64,000 nt of DNA from Imbricaverruca yamaguchii (GCA_034440575.1 JAOTOL010000856.1:62001-126000); one strand, 5' to 3'; counted from the stretch's first letter, positions 1-12,892 are shown. The notes: generated by a model not told the origin, from the letters alone. Numbers and translations: made by a program.

Positions 1-427
1 CGCCGCTCCTGTCTGCCGTCTGGGTCGTCTGGCTCCCGCCGCTCCTCGTCTGGCTCCCGCCGCTCCTGTCTGCCGTGGTCGTCTGGCTCCCGCCGCTCCT
101 GTCTGCCGTGATCGTCTAGCTCCCGCCGCTCCTGTCTGCCGTGGTCGTCTGACTCCCGCCGCTCCTGTCTCCCGTGGTCGTCTGGCTCCCGCCGCTCCTG
201 TCTGCCGTGGTCGTCTGGCTCCCGCCGCTCCTGTCTGCCGTGGTCGTCTGGCTCCCGCCGCTCCCGTCTGGCTCCCGCCGCTCCTGTCTGCCGTGGTCGT
301 CTGGCTCCCGCCGCTCCTGTCTCCCGTGGTCGCCTGGCTCCCGCCGCTCCCGTCTGGCTCCCGCCGCTCCTGTCTCCCGTGGTCGTCTGGCTCCCGCCGC
401 TCCCGTCCGGTTCCCGCCGCTCCTGAG
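1..427. repeat. 33-bp minisatellite, cut by the window start
   Basis: About 13 copies of a unit with CTCCCGCCGCTCCTGTCTGC and CGTGGTCGTCTGG, some shortened by loss of the CTGTCTGCCGTGGT part. Both-strand open frames are by-products. Confidence 0.95.
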
Positions 428-519
428 CCGCTGCAACATCACCGGCAATTTTGACAAAGAGTGCACAACGATTTGAATATGTGGCGTTCAGGCGCACACC
501 CAGGATTTTCTCATGGGGG

Positions 520-820
520 CCCCGGACCGAAAAGGGCACTTGGCCGGCTCCAAAAGAGCATCTGACCGGCTCCAAAAGGGCACGTTTTGCGGTCCGGGGT
601 ACACTGGAAGGTTTGTTGACCGGGGGGATGGGGCGTGAAAAATGTCGTCAAAAGGGCAGTTTGGGGCCGATAGTGTACCTTTGGCACAGGCGGGGCACAT
701 CAGGCAGGTGATTTTTGGGGGGCGAAGGGCGACATTCCGGCCAAGATGACACTTTGGACCGGGCAAAGGGAAGCCCTGATGTGGGTTAGGGCACTTTCGG
801 TCAAAAGAGCACTCCCTTGC
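520..820. repeat. degenerate short-period repeat with AAAAGGGCAC motif
   Basis: AAAAGGGCAC or AAAAGAGCA recurs at 533, 554, 573, 651 and 804 with TGACCGG/TGGCCGG spacers. Old and too diverged for a firm period. Confidence 0.4.
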
Positions 821-1826
821 TATAGGAACGCGCCAATGCCAGCGGCGGCGGTGGGGCCCAGTGGCGCTCCTGGGGCCACGCGGGAGGGGGCGTGAATGTA
901 AGTGCTTTGACTTTTCGCCTTTTCCTTTTAATTCATGGGGCGGTGGCCAGGGGGCACATCAGGGTGTTTTGCTTTGTATTTTCTTCCAAGGCAGATGACC
1001 TGACCTTTCAGGTAGCTTGTCTGCTTTGTCTTCGAACAACTCTGTACCTGTAGCAGATCAGTTAGTCGCCTATCCAGTGAACTAGATATAAACAGTGAAA
1101 CACTTGATATATTTGTCCCTCTGCAAATGACAAAAAAAAACTTGCGAACCCCCTGTCCCAAAAAGTAAAGGACTTAGTAATACTAATGTATCGTCATTAT
1201 TGTGCTTTTGCTTACACATTAGCCTATATACTTAATTTGTGCTTTTATTTTTCACCTTCACCCTGTGTTCATTTCCGATTCAGCCGACTCATGGACATGA
1301 CGATGGGAGGCTACCGTTTCATGCAAGATGAATCCAGCTTCCAAGATATCTGCAGAATTCTCCATATGCAGAAATGGCTTGCATATTTGAGTACGTAGTG
1401 GAATGTCAAGCATAGGACATAATCGATTTAATTGAAATCTTTTAGACCACCCAAATCGATGCATGCGGTGAGCATACGATCGTTCATCATGTCTCCGGAC
1501 GTCATGCCACCGCTCAGCGAGCATGAGCGGTGGACACATGAAGGCACTGGGAGGCTGCTCCACCTGGTATACAAACGACCAAATGTGTCATTACTTAATG
1601 GCGTCTACTGTCTACTGTAATGAGAGTCAAAATGTAGCCCAATCTTTGAACACTTCCATAAGTCTGTGAAGTCAAAGGAACGTTGCGAAAAATGTACGTG
1701 GGTCGTTACCATGGTACTATGCCTCAACTACCTAAGAACTGTTCGGAAGCTGATATGATTTTCATTGGCTATGACTCTGGTCATTGATCTGTGTGGCTCT
1801 TACACACCTGTCATCGTGAAGTGCTC

Positions 1827-1856
1827 CAGGTGAGACAGCTCCTGCTGTCTCACCTG
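1827..1856. other. perfect 13-bp inverted repeat, 4-nt loop
   Basis: Arms CAGGTGAGACAGC (1827-1839) and GCTGTCTCACCTG (1844-1856) around TCCT. A stable hairpin would form in RNA; a third partial arm copy follows at 1858-1880. Confidence 0.85.
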
Positions 1857-2179
1857 AACTGCTGTCTCCTGCTCCTGCTGTCTCCGGACCGTCACCACAC
1901 AATGCTCTTCCAAATCTGACTGTGGTGCCGACAGCGAAACGGCATGTATGTGCTCGCACATTCTTTGGTATCGCTGCCGAAGGGAAACATGGGTTTGTAA
2001 TCATTAAAATAAGACAAATTAACTTCGGAGACACACATAGGCCAGCAAACAATGTTGCGCTGGGCATCGATGCACACGCAATCAGGCAAGAGTGAAAACG
2101 CAATATACTTGGTCCCACCACATCATTTTCTACCCTTGAATATTACGGTTTTCATCCATAAAGACATAAAGACATAAAA

Positions 2180-3480
2180 TATTAGTGTAACTATGAGCCA
2201 CAAGGGCCCTTCTTGGTTGCACTCTGTACACTCAACCAGTTTCCCACCAAATCCGTCGATCAGGCCTCTCTGTAATATTGAAAAGCAAGCCCTCTATTCT
2301 TATAACGATTGTCTATGCTGCTTTTAAAGACGTTCAATGTGCTGCTACTTACAATGGTTTCTGCCAGCTTGTTCCAGCGTTCTACTATCCTGTTGGTGAA
2401 GAAAGCCTTGTCTTAACCTTGTTCTGCTGTGGTTAACTTTAATTTTGAATTGATGACCTCTAATTGCATCAGTTCTGTTCAATTCAAACATTTCCCCAAG
2501 ATATCCCCTCTCCAGACCATGGACAAATTTAAAGACCTCGTTGAGATCTCCCCTCAGCTTTCTATATCTAAGCGAAAACATACTTAATTTCTTCAATCTT
2601 TCCTCATATGCCAGATTGCTTATACCATTAACCATTTTTGTAGCCCTCTTTTGTACTCTCTCTCTAAAATCCAACAATCTTTTTCACAGCTAGGAGGCCA
2701 AGCTTGGATGCACTATTCCAAATGTGGCCTGACATATGCACAATAAAGTTTCCTTCGTGATGACTTCCTCACTTCTGTATGATACATTCCTATTTATTGC
2801 CCCAAGCATTCTCAATGCTTTCTTCCTAGCTTCCTTGGTCTGTTTTAATGCCCCCAATTGTGTGTTTAGAATAACACCTAAATCCTTATCCTGTTGAGTT
2901 ACTGATAGCAGTTGGCCACCTTTCAAGTATGGAGCCTTCATATGCTGCTTACCTATATGCATGATTTTGCACTTATCGAAAATAAATTTCATTTGCCATT
3001 CTTCGGACCACTTCACAGGTTCGTCTAAGTCTTTTTGCAGCGAGATATGCTCATTTTGACCTGTTATTGCCCTGAAGACTCTCAAATCATCCGCAAGTTT
3101 CACAACCTTACTGCTTAGGCCACGTTCAATGTTATTTACAAATATAATGAACAGTAGTGGCCCCAGTACTGACCCCTGGGGGACTCTACTAAGAACACTT
3201 TGACTTGATGATTTTGTACCATTTAGCATCACTCTTTGTTGTCTATCTGAAAGCCACAACTCTATCTATTTTAAGATACTACCTGCAATATCATGGGCCT
3301 GAAGCTGTATCATTAACCGTGTACCTTGCCAAAGGCCTTACTAAAGTCAAGATATGCTAAATCAACCTGACTTCCCTGATCAAATTGTTCTGTGGCGAAG
3401 TTCAAAAAGTTCAAGAGATTTGTGAGACATGATCGCCATTTCCTAAACCCATGTTGAGTATCTTGAATCAATATGTTTCC
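2180..3480 (-). mobile_element. CR1-like LINE, 3' part, degenerate
   Basis: Minus strand. From the 5' side: IYLDFSKAFGKVHG, QRVMLNGTKSS, VPQGSVLGPLLFIIFVNNIE, KLADDLRVF (catalytic box LADD), WSEEWQMKFIFDKCKIMHIG, KDLGVIL, and the C-terminal RVQKRATKMVNGISNLAYEE and RGDLNEVFKFVHG. This order matches CR1-group reverse transcriptases. Several stops and frameshifts; the long open pieces are 2690-3259 and 2345-2677. The endonuclease and 5' end are absent. Confidence 0.9.
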
Positions 3481-3604
3481 TTCCAGCTAACATCCAACAC
3501 TATTTCATCCAACTCCTGAGTTTAAACTGAGCCAGCCTCCTCTAAACTATTTGATTCCACGCCTCCCTCGTACTTATACCCCAATGCACAAACACAACCA
3601 CCCA

Positions 3605-3808
<204 letters not shown>

Positions 3809-4727
3809 AAGCCAATGCGGATGCATGGGTACTTACTTACGAATAAGTTCATTTACATCATTCCAATCAGACATGGCCATTTCAGCACGAACTGAGTGTT
3901 CTAGTGTCATACAATAGGAAAAAAGCAAGCAATAGGCATGCAGCATCAACAAAAATATATCTCAATGTATCACACAAAACAACCTGATGATAACATACCA
4001 GCACACAAGTTTCATATTTCGTAAACAGCTACTTCCAAAAAGGTCATGCGCAATGACAGCAGCTTACGAGTCGTTCGGGGCACGTGCAGATGTACCGGTG
4101 AATACACACTCGGCAGTCGTCACAGCGTTGTAGGCATGTCTGGTAGGGGCAGATGGCTGCCCCCACTAGAGGGCTCGCCGGTGATCATCTTTGGCAATCT
4201 TTGTTGCCTTCGAGTGCCATTGGAACCGGAGGCCGTTGGAACGTTGGCGTTTTCTCGTTCTCAGGTACTTCATCCACGAGAGCAGGCACCTTGGAAGGAC
4301 ATGTATAATCGTGTCCCACATTGAATGTTTCTGGAACGCTTTAAGCCACGCTAATATCGGAGAAAATTGTGTGGCTATGAAGAAAATGATTGCAAGAAAA
4401 TATTTATGATGTATCGTCTTGTTTGCGGCCGAGCTGTCGACTAATTTGTTTGGTTCCATATGCAGTTTGTGAAAACGGTCCACAAGAGGGACCATTAACA
4501 ATGGACATTATAAACCGTGCACTGCCTATGAATTTAGGTGTCATGAGAGGAGCGTATTGCTGCTACTCAATTCGATGCGGGCTGCTATGCAAATATAACT
4601 AGAAGCACCAACGGGTGTCCAACAGGGGTTGCCAACAAAAACAGGTACGTTTCTGTTGAAAAATAACTTGGTCACCTGTTAAGCTTTGTTCATTATAGGT
4701 AAAATAGTAAAACAGTTGTATGTATTA

Positions 4728-5040
4728 TTATATATGCATGTCATACCCACCAACTGTGTGGTATCCTGGGCGCAGGAAGACCTTCAGCTGGGCATGCCAG
4801 GACTCCAGTCGGTTGTTTGTTGTTATGAAGACGGCACCCCGAAAGGCTGCCGCCCACTGGTTGCACTTCCTTAGCCATTCACAGCCGAAATATACGCCGT
4901 ATGGCCTGGACGATTTGGAAAGCGTGAGTTCCTTGACAAAGGCACTCACCGCTCCGGTGTCGGTGGTGGTAACCACCGCCTCTGTGTCGGTGGTAACACC
5001 GGCGATCTCCCAACCGGAGGCTGTGATCAAGGCCTCCAGC
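4728..5040 (-). mobile_element. MULE/SWIM-like transposase C-terminal fragment
   Basis: Minus-strand ORF. The segment CNQWAAAFRGAVFITTNNRL then ESWHAQLKVFLRPG resembles the W-x-x-x-F-R...TTN-x-LES-x-H-x-x-LK box of MULE-type transposases and their SWIM-domain relatives. No complete DDE core is seen here. Confidence 0.5.
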
Positions 5041-5041
5041 T

Positions 5042-5195
5042 GAGCGGCAACACGTTCCCGCCCGTCGGCTTCCTGTGACAGCCACCATAACACGCTCCCA
5101 CCCGTCGGCTACCTGTGGCAGCCATCACAACACGCTCCCGCCCGTCAGCTTCCCGTGACAGCCACCATAGCCCGCTCCCACCCGTCGGCTTGAGG
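5042..5195. repeat. ~41-bp tandem repeat, four copies
   Basis: Units contain CCGCCCGTCGGCTTCC and GTGACAGCCACCATAACACG with about 10-15% divergence. It begins at the end of the MULE-like fragment. Confidence 0.85.
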
Positions 5196-5647
5196 TGGTC
5201 TTCTTTGATCTGAGCTAGATTAATGACCTTACATGACCTGAGGTTGAAATGTTCACTTTAGGTGCAAAAGTGAGCAAGGAAAAGGTACTAAGGATTTTGA
5301 GGGGCTGCGCGCTGCTGTTTTCTCGCTGTCGGGGAAAAACCTCAGGGGGTGTAACAAAAAAACACGAGACGAGCCTGAAATAACCACATACTGTAACGCG
5401 AAGTGTTCAGAATCCATGAATGCCTCTACACCACTGGCACTGCAAGAATATCACTGCCTGAGCAGAGTCAGCTCTCAATATGAATTCAAAATATGACCTT
5501 GTCACTAGTACCCTGAAAGTTTTTAGGGCAGAACTTCGTGAGAATACAAGGAGCGTGCTTTAAAATTAAAAAACGTCTTTAGTTCAACCAATGGACCTTT
5601 GGTGTTCAACCAACGTGCAGAACAAACTTAATCACTTCGGCATGCAC

Positions 5648-6487
5648 CTCTGCCTACACACCTGGCTACACCCCTGATTAAACCCCTGGGCACACCCCTG
5701 GTCACACCCCTGGTCACACCCCTGGTCACACCCCTGGTCACACCCCTGGTCACACCCCTGGTCACACCCCTGGTCACACCCCTGGTCACACCCCTGGTTA
5801 CACACCTGGTTACACACCTGGTTACACCCCTGGTTACACCCCTGGTTACACACCTGGTTACACACCTGGTTACACCCCTGGTTACACACCTGGTTACACA
5901 CCTGGTTACACACCTGGTTACACACCTGGTTACACACCTGGTTACACACCTGGTTACACACCTGGTTACACACCTGGTTACACACCTGGTTACACACATG
6001 GTTACACACATGGTTACACACATGGTTACACACATGGTTACACACATGGTTACACACCTGGTTACACACCTGGTTACACACATGATTACATACATGATTA
6101 CACACCTGATTACACACCTGATTACACACATGATTACACACCTGATTAAACACCTGACTACACACATGTTTACACACCTGGTTACACACCTGGTTACACA
6201 CCTGGTTACACCCATGGTTACACCCCTGGTTACACACCTGGTTACATACCTGGTTACACACCTGGTTACACCCCTGGTTACACCCTGGTCACACCTCTGG
6301 TCACACCTATGGTCACACCTCCGGTCACACCTCCGGTCACACCTATGGTCACACCTCTGGTTACACCTCTGGTTACACCTCTGGTCACACCTATGGTCAC
6401 ACCTCTGGTCACACCTCTGGTCACACCTCTGGTCACACCTCTGGTCACACCTCTGGTTACACCTCTGGTTACGCCTCTGGTTATCAT
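5648..6487. repeat. 12-bp minisatellite (CACCTGGTTACA family)
   Basis: About 70 copies of CACCTGGTTACA, CCCCTGGTCACA and CCTCTGGTCACA variants grouped in blocks. The long reading frames on both strands are repeat artefacts. Confidence 0.95.
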
Positions 6488-6489
6488 AC

Positions 6490-6755
6490 GCTATTCGCCA
6501 TGGTTTGCATGCTCCGACAAAAAATACAATAATCAGGAACTTAGCGTCATTTATTTCCGCCTGCTTGCCTGCCGTGGTGTGCGTGTTATCCATGCACAGC
6601 ACGTTTTCACCGAGCATGGAGAACATTTCCATGTGGAGCGTGGTTGTCTAACCGATTGCCATGTGGTCGTTTGTCAGAGGTGCACGTTCGCGACCCTGGT
6701 GCTTCTCGAGGAAGGCCACAGCCTGGCGACACGTATTATGCCTGACTTGAGATCG
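6490..6755 (-). mobile_element. possible MULE-like transposase core fragment
   Basis: Minus strand reads [10 protein letters not shown] and then [16 protein letters not shown] and [19 protein letters not shown]-x-T-H-x-T is the first catalytic Asp box of MULE transposases. It lies upstream of the 4728-5040 fragment in the same orientation, with the 12-bp minisatellite between them, so both may derive from one element. Confidence 0.42.
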
Positions 6756-7090
6756 TGTCTGTGACAGAAGAAAACAGTATCACCATATAAAACGCACCCA
6801 GAAATATCCACGCCAACTTTCCAAGAAGCCACTGGGTGGCGTTTGTATTATATGGACATCAATCGAGCAAGCTGCATTGTTCATGTTGGTGTGAAGTATT
6901 GCTAGATCAGTAATAGGAGAGTGCAGGATCTACATTATTATCTACACTATTGAATTCAGCCAACTTCGGAGAAACCCAAAGCTACTTGGGACCATGCTAC
7001 TATAAACAGATGCTAATATAAACAGAAAATATTTCCCACTAATTTTCAAGAAGTTATTCAACTCTGACTCCTTTTTGGCCGTGATATACG

Positions 7091-7093
<3 letters not shown>

Positions 7094-7142
<49 letters not shown>
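7094..7142. repeat. (AT)n microsatellite
   Basis: About 24 uninterrupted AT dinucleotides in AT-rich DNA. Confidence 0.95.
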
Positions 7143-7146
<4 letters not shown>

Positions 7147-10046
7147 ATATATTGATATTTAACAAAATTAATATTAAAGCATCATTACCATTCAAATCTC
7201 GCCATCTGAGTAAGGCCGATGGATCCGAATGAAGTCGTAGCTCTCACTCAGTCACGACCGAAATGGCGAGGTTGTGGCACCCACCCGGTCTGCTCGGCTG
7301 CGACCGCTGACTATATGCGCTCAGTAGGCGACGTACACTTGGTTGAATTATGGTGGGACGTCATCATGGCATGACCCGATCTATGCCCGGTACTAAATAC
7401 CATCGTGATTGCGTAAATCACTTAACACGGCAAAGACACTTCCTATACGGAGAACGTCAAGTATTGGATGTACGTCTTTGCCAAATGCTATGGGCTTGGC
7501 ACAAGCTAAATGAAACATGAAGTAATTGCCATTCGCTTGCAGGCATATCCACAATTCACAAAGGAAGCTTTTGAGACCAATTGTCAAGGCTTCGTAAGCA
7601 ATACATGCATGCTAGAGTCCCTCTGAACCGGCAAACTATTTGCTCAATGAACACTTCAACATAATGCAACATAGCAATTGGATACAAACCTCTCCCTTCA
7701 CGGTCCGGTCCCAAAGGATGTACGGGACATCCCCCCGTTGTACACAACCTATCGGCTTGTTACCGTGACCACAACGTTCCGTAGTCGGATGACCGGTGAA
7801 CATCTCGCTTCCTGGGATTGGCCGTGCCTTTGCTCAGATGCGCAAATATGCTTGTGGCAGAGTCCCTGCCTTGAACCGACCTGCATGCCAGGATATGGTG
7901 GCTGTAAAATGGTGCAGGAATATCTGTAGGCATCGCTGAATGATGAAGTCGGGAGCGGGCGATATTGATAGTAACGACCAAAGGTGTGAGCAGGAGCAAG
8001 AGAGGATACTGTATATTCTGATCTTACTACCTATGATGAACATAACATATTGGTCGTTGAATACATTTCCAAGTGTTAATGCTGGATGCAGTTCAATCTT
8101 GCATTATGTGGATCTCCTTTGCAGGACTGGTCTATAACTTATTTATCAAAACTTTGTTATTGGAGTAAACCATTTTTGTACCATTCTTAAGTACATCTTG
8201 TGCCCCAGGAGGGACCGCTGCAGCAATCGACATGGAATAAAACATTTCAAAGGCAGCTAAGCTATCGAATATTTCGCACTTAGATACTTACGCTACCACG
8301 TCCCACGACACAAATTTGGCCTCCTGGAGTAATAAGCATACCAACGGGAAGTTATTGGTATTCCCATGTAAGGGTTAGCTGGGTCTGCTACAATTATTTA
8401 TATCGTTTTGCTGGACACATATACAACAAGCTCTTGTGGTTGTGGATCATTAGCGGCTTACGTGTGTCACATGCGCAATGAAATACACGTGAAATTTCTC
8501 ACATAATAAAAAATGGAACGAACTACAAGTTTTCCAGTGCATAATAACCCGGTTCGAAGTGGTTGAAGTGCACCTTGTGGCTGGAGGCTGAATCCTTACT
8601 GGCTCTGTACATTAGACACAGTTCATTGCGTCCTAGCTAGGCGGTGCGACAGCAGTTTGTGCGTTAGGATGCGCTGACGGTAGCGGTAATACAGCTTGCT
8701 TTGTCGTGTTTAAACATATATTGTTACCAATCAGCTCCAGCTTAAGCTTTGGATGGATCTGGAGATGTTTCGGGGCGACGTCATGGCCGTAGTGAGAACT
8801 GCTCTGTAAACAACAGAAACACCACGGACTCCTTTGCTTTTATGATGTGATGTTTCTATGATGAGTCACCGGCACCGCTCATATGATGTCATATGAGCGG
8901 TGCAGGTGACGTCATGGCCGTAGTGGGAACTGCTCTGTATACAACGGAAACACCAAGAGCTCCCTTGCTTCTTATTCTCATGTGAGCGGCGCAGGTGACG
9001 CAGCTGAGGCAGGAACCTTGGCTCTTCGGCCGACGTAACCCCTCTCCTGACGACACGATGACCAGATCTGGTGGAGCAGAGAATTAACGATAGCGTTGTT
9101 AGTAAATGTGCGAACAGCATAAACGGGCTTCAAGACATCAAAGAATAAGTGCATGCATGGGCAATCCCACATTAACGTGTTCAATCTGCTTCTGTATCGG
9201 AGCATAACTTTAGCTTATATTATTATTTCACATTAAACTCCGAGTTGTTAGTTACTCAACACAGCTTTTTATGATTACAGATATTACTGCATTTCACACT
9301 TCAATACGAGTTAATGGTTTTAAATAACAAAATGTCACGACAAACATTTCACATACAAAAAAAGAAAGAAAAAAAAGCAATGGGATCATGATAAACATCG
9401 TCAGGCTTTGAGGACATTATACATCCATTTTCTTGACTGCAATGCTGAAAATCATATTCACAGTGGTTGCAATTCATCCGTGAACCGCAAGAAGCACATC
9501 CCGGTAATCATAAGATAAAGTAGTAGAAATAGTTTCAACATTCTAGTTGGGTTGCAATGCTTCAAGGCGAGCCACCTGGCCATCTGCCCTTTTTCACCAG
9601 CATCACCTCCGATCTACGTATGGAAGCGCCATGGGTGGGAACCGAACCCTCGGATTGCAGTACAAGCTGCACAGGGTTCAAGGATTATCTCATCAATGCT
9701 ATATTTTGCATTGATGTAATAAACTTGTCTGGAATACACAAAGCAGCATCAATTTACCCAGGGCTGATAACTCACATCTGATGAAAGCTCAAAACTGGTC
9801 TGGGACATATATGTCCAAGAGCAACAAGGATTTACAGAATGCGCAGCTTGCATTGCAACTTACCATAACCCAACGCAAAGTTGCAATTATTCACTACAAT
9901 AGATAATACATAGTTAGCATTTACTTACTCGTTCTTTAGAGTTTTTTTCTTTGCAGTTGCGACCTACGGTTTGGCTTGCGATGGTCTCGACTCCAGTTAG
10001 TTTTAGCCGTTCCGTTTTCGTTGATGTACGGCTGAAAGACGCCAAA
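7143..10046. other. gene-free stretch
   Basis: Only the duplication at 8774-9005 stands out. Minus-strand frames at 7400-8000 are broken by stops and not recognisable. Confidence 0.5.
8774..9005. repeat. imperfect ~135-bp tandem duplication with a palindrome
   Basis: GACGTCATGGCCGTAGTG followed by GGAACTGCTCTGTA occurs near 8777 and 8909; both copies continue with ACAACRGAAACACCA. Between them 8873-8886 (CACCGCTCATATGA) and 8889-8902 form a perfect inverted repeat with a 2-nt centre. Confidence 0.8.
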
Positions 10047-10114
10047 TCACCAAACGGTTCTGTATGTGGTATAATGTTCCTCCTTCTGAGGCCTTACAAG
10101 CGGGCAATCTGCAC

Positions 10115-10943
10115 TCACGCCTCGATGGCGGACCGCCGGGGTCCACGGATGTAGCGGGAGAAGGCCCCTGCTGGACCAGCGGCCCGCGGTGCGGATAGTG
10201 TCGTCGGTGACTCCGGCGGCGGCCGCTGCAGTGGCGTACCCGATGCGCAGGCTATGTGAGGTGAACACCTTGTCAGGCGGGGCCTGCAAGGGGCGTGCAA
10301 GAAGACCGCTGAGCCACGCTGGGGTGCAGGCGCGGCCGTCGCCGCGCGTGAAGGCCGCCGACGTTCGCGGGCCCGGGGTCCGGGTCCGGAGATACTCCCG
10401 GAACGCCGTCACGGGGCACAAGGGGCCGCCGATTTCCGACAGCATGACAGGTGCACCCCTGAATGTTTGATCGGATTTTGCGGCAAGTATGGTCAGCACG
10501 AGGCATCGGGGCCCCAGCTGCAGGTGTCGTCGCTGACAGGATCGTCGGGGATCGAGCGCAGATTCGCAGGGGCATTCGGACGCACGGAGCGCCCCGAAGA
10601 ATCCGACTGTGATGGCGCTCCACGCTGCGGCGCGGTCCGCCTTGTGCTCCCCGGAGCGGCGCAAGGCTGACTTGAGGAGCCGCAAGACCGCCGGGGTTAG
10701 CGGAGCTCGGGTCGGGCGGCGGGGCCGTGGTAGTTTGGCTGTGGCGCGGAGGGTGAGGACTAGGCGTGGCGATCCAGGGGGAGCACCTGGTGACGTGCCT
10801 GCCGGATGGCGGGCAAGTGCGAGGAGATGGAGATGGCGACAGCCGCGGTGGCTACGGACACCCCAAAAAACAGAAGAACCCCCCCGCGGCCCGGGAAAGG
10901 TGAAATTGTGGGAGTGGGAGAAAGTGCGATACCTCGTGACCAT
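10115..10943 (-). pseudogene. tyrosine recombinase of a DIRS/Crypton-type element, frameshifted
   Basis: The minus-strand reading has the catalytic set of a tyrosine recombinase: Arg in GFFGALRASE (about residue 120), Lys in AAKSDQTFRG (about 156), H-x-x-R in SHSLRIGYATAAAAAG (about 230-233) and the GRWSS box. One extra base after GRWSS puts the catalytic tyrosine (AFSRYIRG) in another frame, which ends at a TGA at 10115. Such recombinases integrate DIRS, Ngaro or Crypton elements. The first ~80 residues are Pro/Arg-rich and unlikely to be native. GC content is far above its AT-rich surroundings, consistent with an inserted element. Confidence 0.82.
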
Positions 10944-10984
10944 GGTGCGGTAGGGGGGCCGTTTTCGTGGAAAATCCCACCCAG

Positions 10985-11010
10985 GGGAGGGAGGGGGGGG
11001 GGGGGGGGAT
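10985..11010. repeat. poly-G run between the YR element parts
   Basis: A run of about 14 G preceded by GGGAGG and followed at once by an AT-rich stretch (11010-11150) with a poly-A/poly-T block. This may mark an element end or insertion boundary. Confidence 0.6.
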
Positions 11011-11159
11011 AATTATAAAAAAAACTTTTTTTTTATTGCTTTTTAACTATAAATTATTATTAACTATAATTTTTAATATATTTTATATATCGTAAATATA
11101 TCTGTTTATGTGTGTTTAAGGTAACTACATAAACTGTGAAACGTTATGCTATATCAAAT

Positions 11160-11700
11160 TTATGCCCTAAGCCAAATAATACCAACCAGGAGGAAAAAGT
11201 GTATGCTCGATAGGCGGCGATCGCCGTCACATCGCGCACGTAGTTGGCCACGCAGATGGGCGGGGCCTCTGGCGCGGACGGTCGTGTTGGCCCGGGCGAG
11301 GTGCAGCTGGGGGCACAGGAAATCTTCCACGGCGACCACGCGGTCTCGCCTCTTCAGCTCGTCCAAGAGGGAGCGCCCCACGGTGGGGAGCTTGAGAAAC
11401 CGTGGCGGATCCGGGCGGTCAGAGGCGAGTGGGGCCGAACTGAGGTCAGTGACCTCGCCGGGTCCTGATGGGCCCGGGAGGGGCGATTACCGCGCGGAGG
11501 AGTCGACGTCAGAGCAGTCCCCGAGCGCGTCGGAGACCGTGCTGGAGCCGCCGCTGCTTGTGGACGCACGTGGGGTGGACGGCCTGGCGATGGCGCGCCG
11601 CCGTTTAGCGACGGGTCGTCCGCGTTGTAGCGCGGCAGGGGGTACGGGCAGGGAGGGCGGGCCGCCGTCGGTTTGGCCACCCCGAGACTGGGAGGCAGAC
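11160..11700 (-). pseudogene. possible gag-like ORF of the same YR element
   Basis: On the minus strand a Pro/Ser-rich segment (11354-11680) continues in a second frame as VGRSLLDELKRRDRVVAVED and FLCPQLHLARANTTV (11160-11390). Composition, GC content and position upstream of the recombinase in the same orientation suggest the gag-like protein of a DIRS element from which the reverse transcriptase part is missing. No diagnostic motif is seen. Confidence 0.35.
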
Positions 11701-11889
11701 TGGCGCCGTCGTGCTGCAGGCGGCGCGGTCGGTGTCGCGCGGGGCCGTGCGGTGCGAATGGTGGTTGCGGCCTTGGTTAGGGACTCTGCCGGCAGGGAAC
11801 ATGGGTCAAGTATCGGCGGTCGGTGTGTCTTGGCCGCGACCTGGCAGGTCAGGGGGACCTTAACGTTTGCGGTCGCTTAACCTTACCCC

Positions 11890-12340
11890 AGGACCGGGTG
11901 TCTGGTCTAGTCAGTGGGAGCGCAACAGTGTATATGAACCGCCAGAGCCCAGTGCATGACCTGGTCAGCAGTGCGTCAGCGGACAGTCATGTGACCTTGT
12001 CAGTGGGCCTGATCAAAGGTGTGACCGTATCAGAAGCGTCAGCGGACGACCAGGCCCATGAGCAACCAGTCAGCGGGGCCTGATGGGCTACGTCAGCGGA
12101 CAGCCATGTGACCTTGCCAGTGGGCCTGATCAAAGGTGTGGCCGTATCGGAAGCGTCAGCGGACGACCAGGCCCATGTGACCTTATGAGGGGTCTTAACA
12201 GAAGCATCGGTGTGCCTGATGGGAGGCGGCAGCGGGCGGCCAGGCCCATGTGACCTTGTCAGGGGGCCTTGTCACATGGAGGCCCCATCGGAGGCGGCAG
12301 TGGGCATCCAGACTCCTACAGTGGTCTGGGCAGGGGAACT
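11890..12340. repeat. degenerate ~118-bp tandem repeat
   Basis: GTGGGCCTGATCAAAGGTGTG occurs at about 12003 and 12121, and GTCAGCGGACGACCAGGCC at about 12038 and 12156. More diverged pieces continue to about 12340. Confidence 0.75.
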
Positions 12341-12892
12341 GTACCCGTGGCGCCGGCTGATGGCCGGACACAATTAACGAATGGAACCATGGTAGTGGCA
12401 TCGGCGAGCCGGGCCCGATAACTGTGTGTGGTCAGTGGGGCTGTGCCAGTGACATTAGCGGTGTCAGACCCGTAGTACGGACACTGGGAATCGGTACCGT
12501 GTTCGCTATGTCAACGGACATCCAAACCGGCGCGTGTGGTCGGTGAAACCTGAACCGCAGTATTAGCCAACGGACAGGCCCCGGTGCGTGACCTTCGCTG
12601 TGACGCCGCCCAGGGCGGCCCCTGTCAATGTTCATTGGCAGCCGGGGACGTCATCTGGGCGCTGATTTGGGCTCAGCACATTATCACGACAGCAAGAAAT
12701 GGTACTTTTCCGCGTACGTTCCTGGCTAACAAGTATACGTGAGTGGTGCAAATTATACGTCATCTGAAAGCTTCTTTCATGGTATTTCGATAATCATGGG
12801 AGACTTTCACACGAATGTGTTAGTTATTGTATAAAATGGTGTTATTTAGACTCATGTCATATCCATCGACACTATTTAACTTAAGCGGGCCG

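Larger units (their letters stand above)
428..2179. other. gene-free stretch
   Basis: Apart from the degenerate repeat and the hairpin listed, I see no supported gene. Short frames on both strands lack domain signatures. Confidence 0.5.

Noticed and set aside
1762..2121. Overlapping ORFs on the minus strand
   Set aside because: No family resemblance and no splice context; composition does not stand out.
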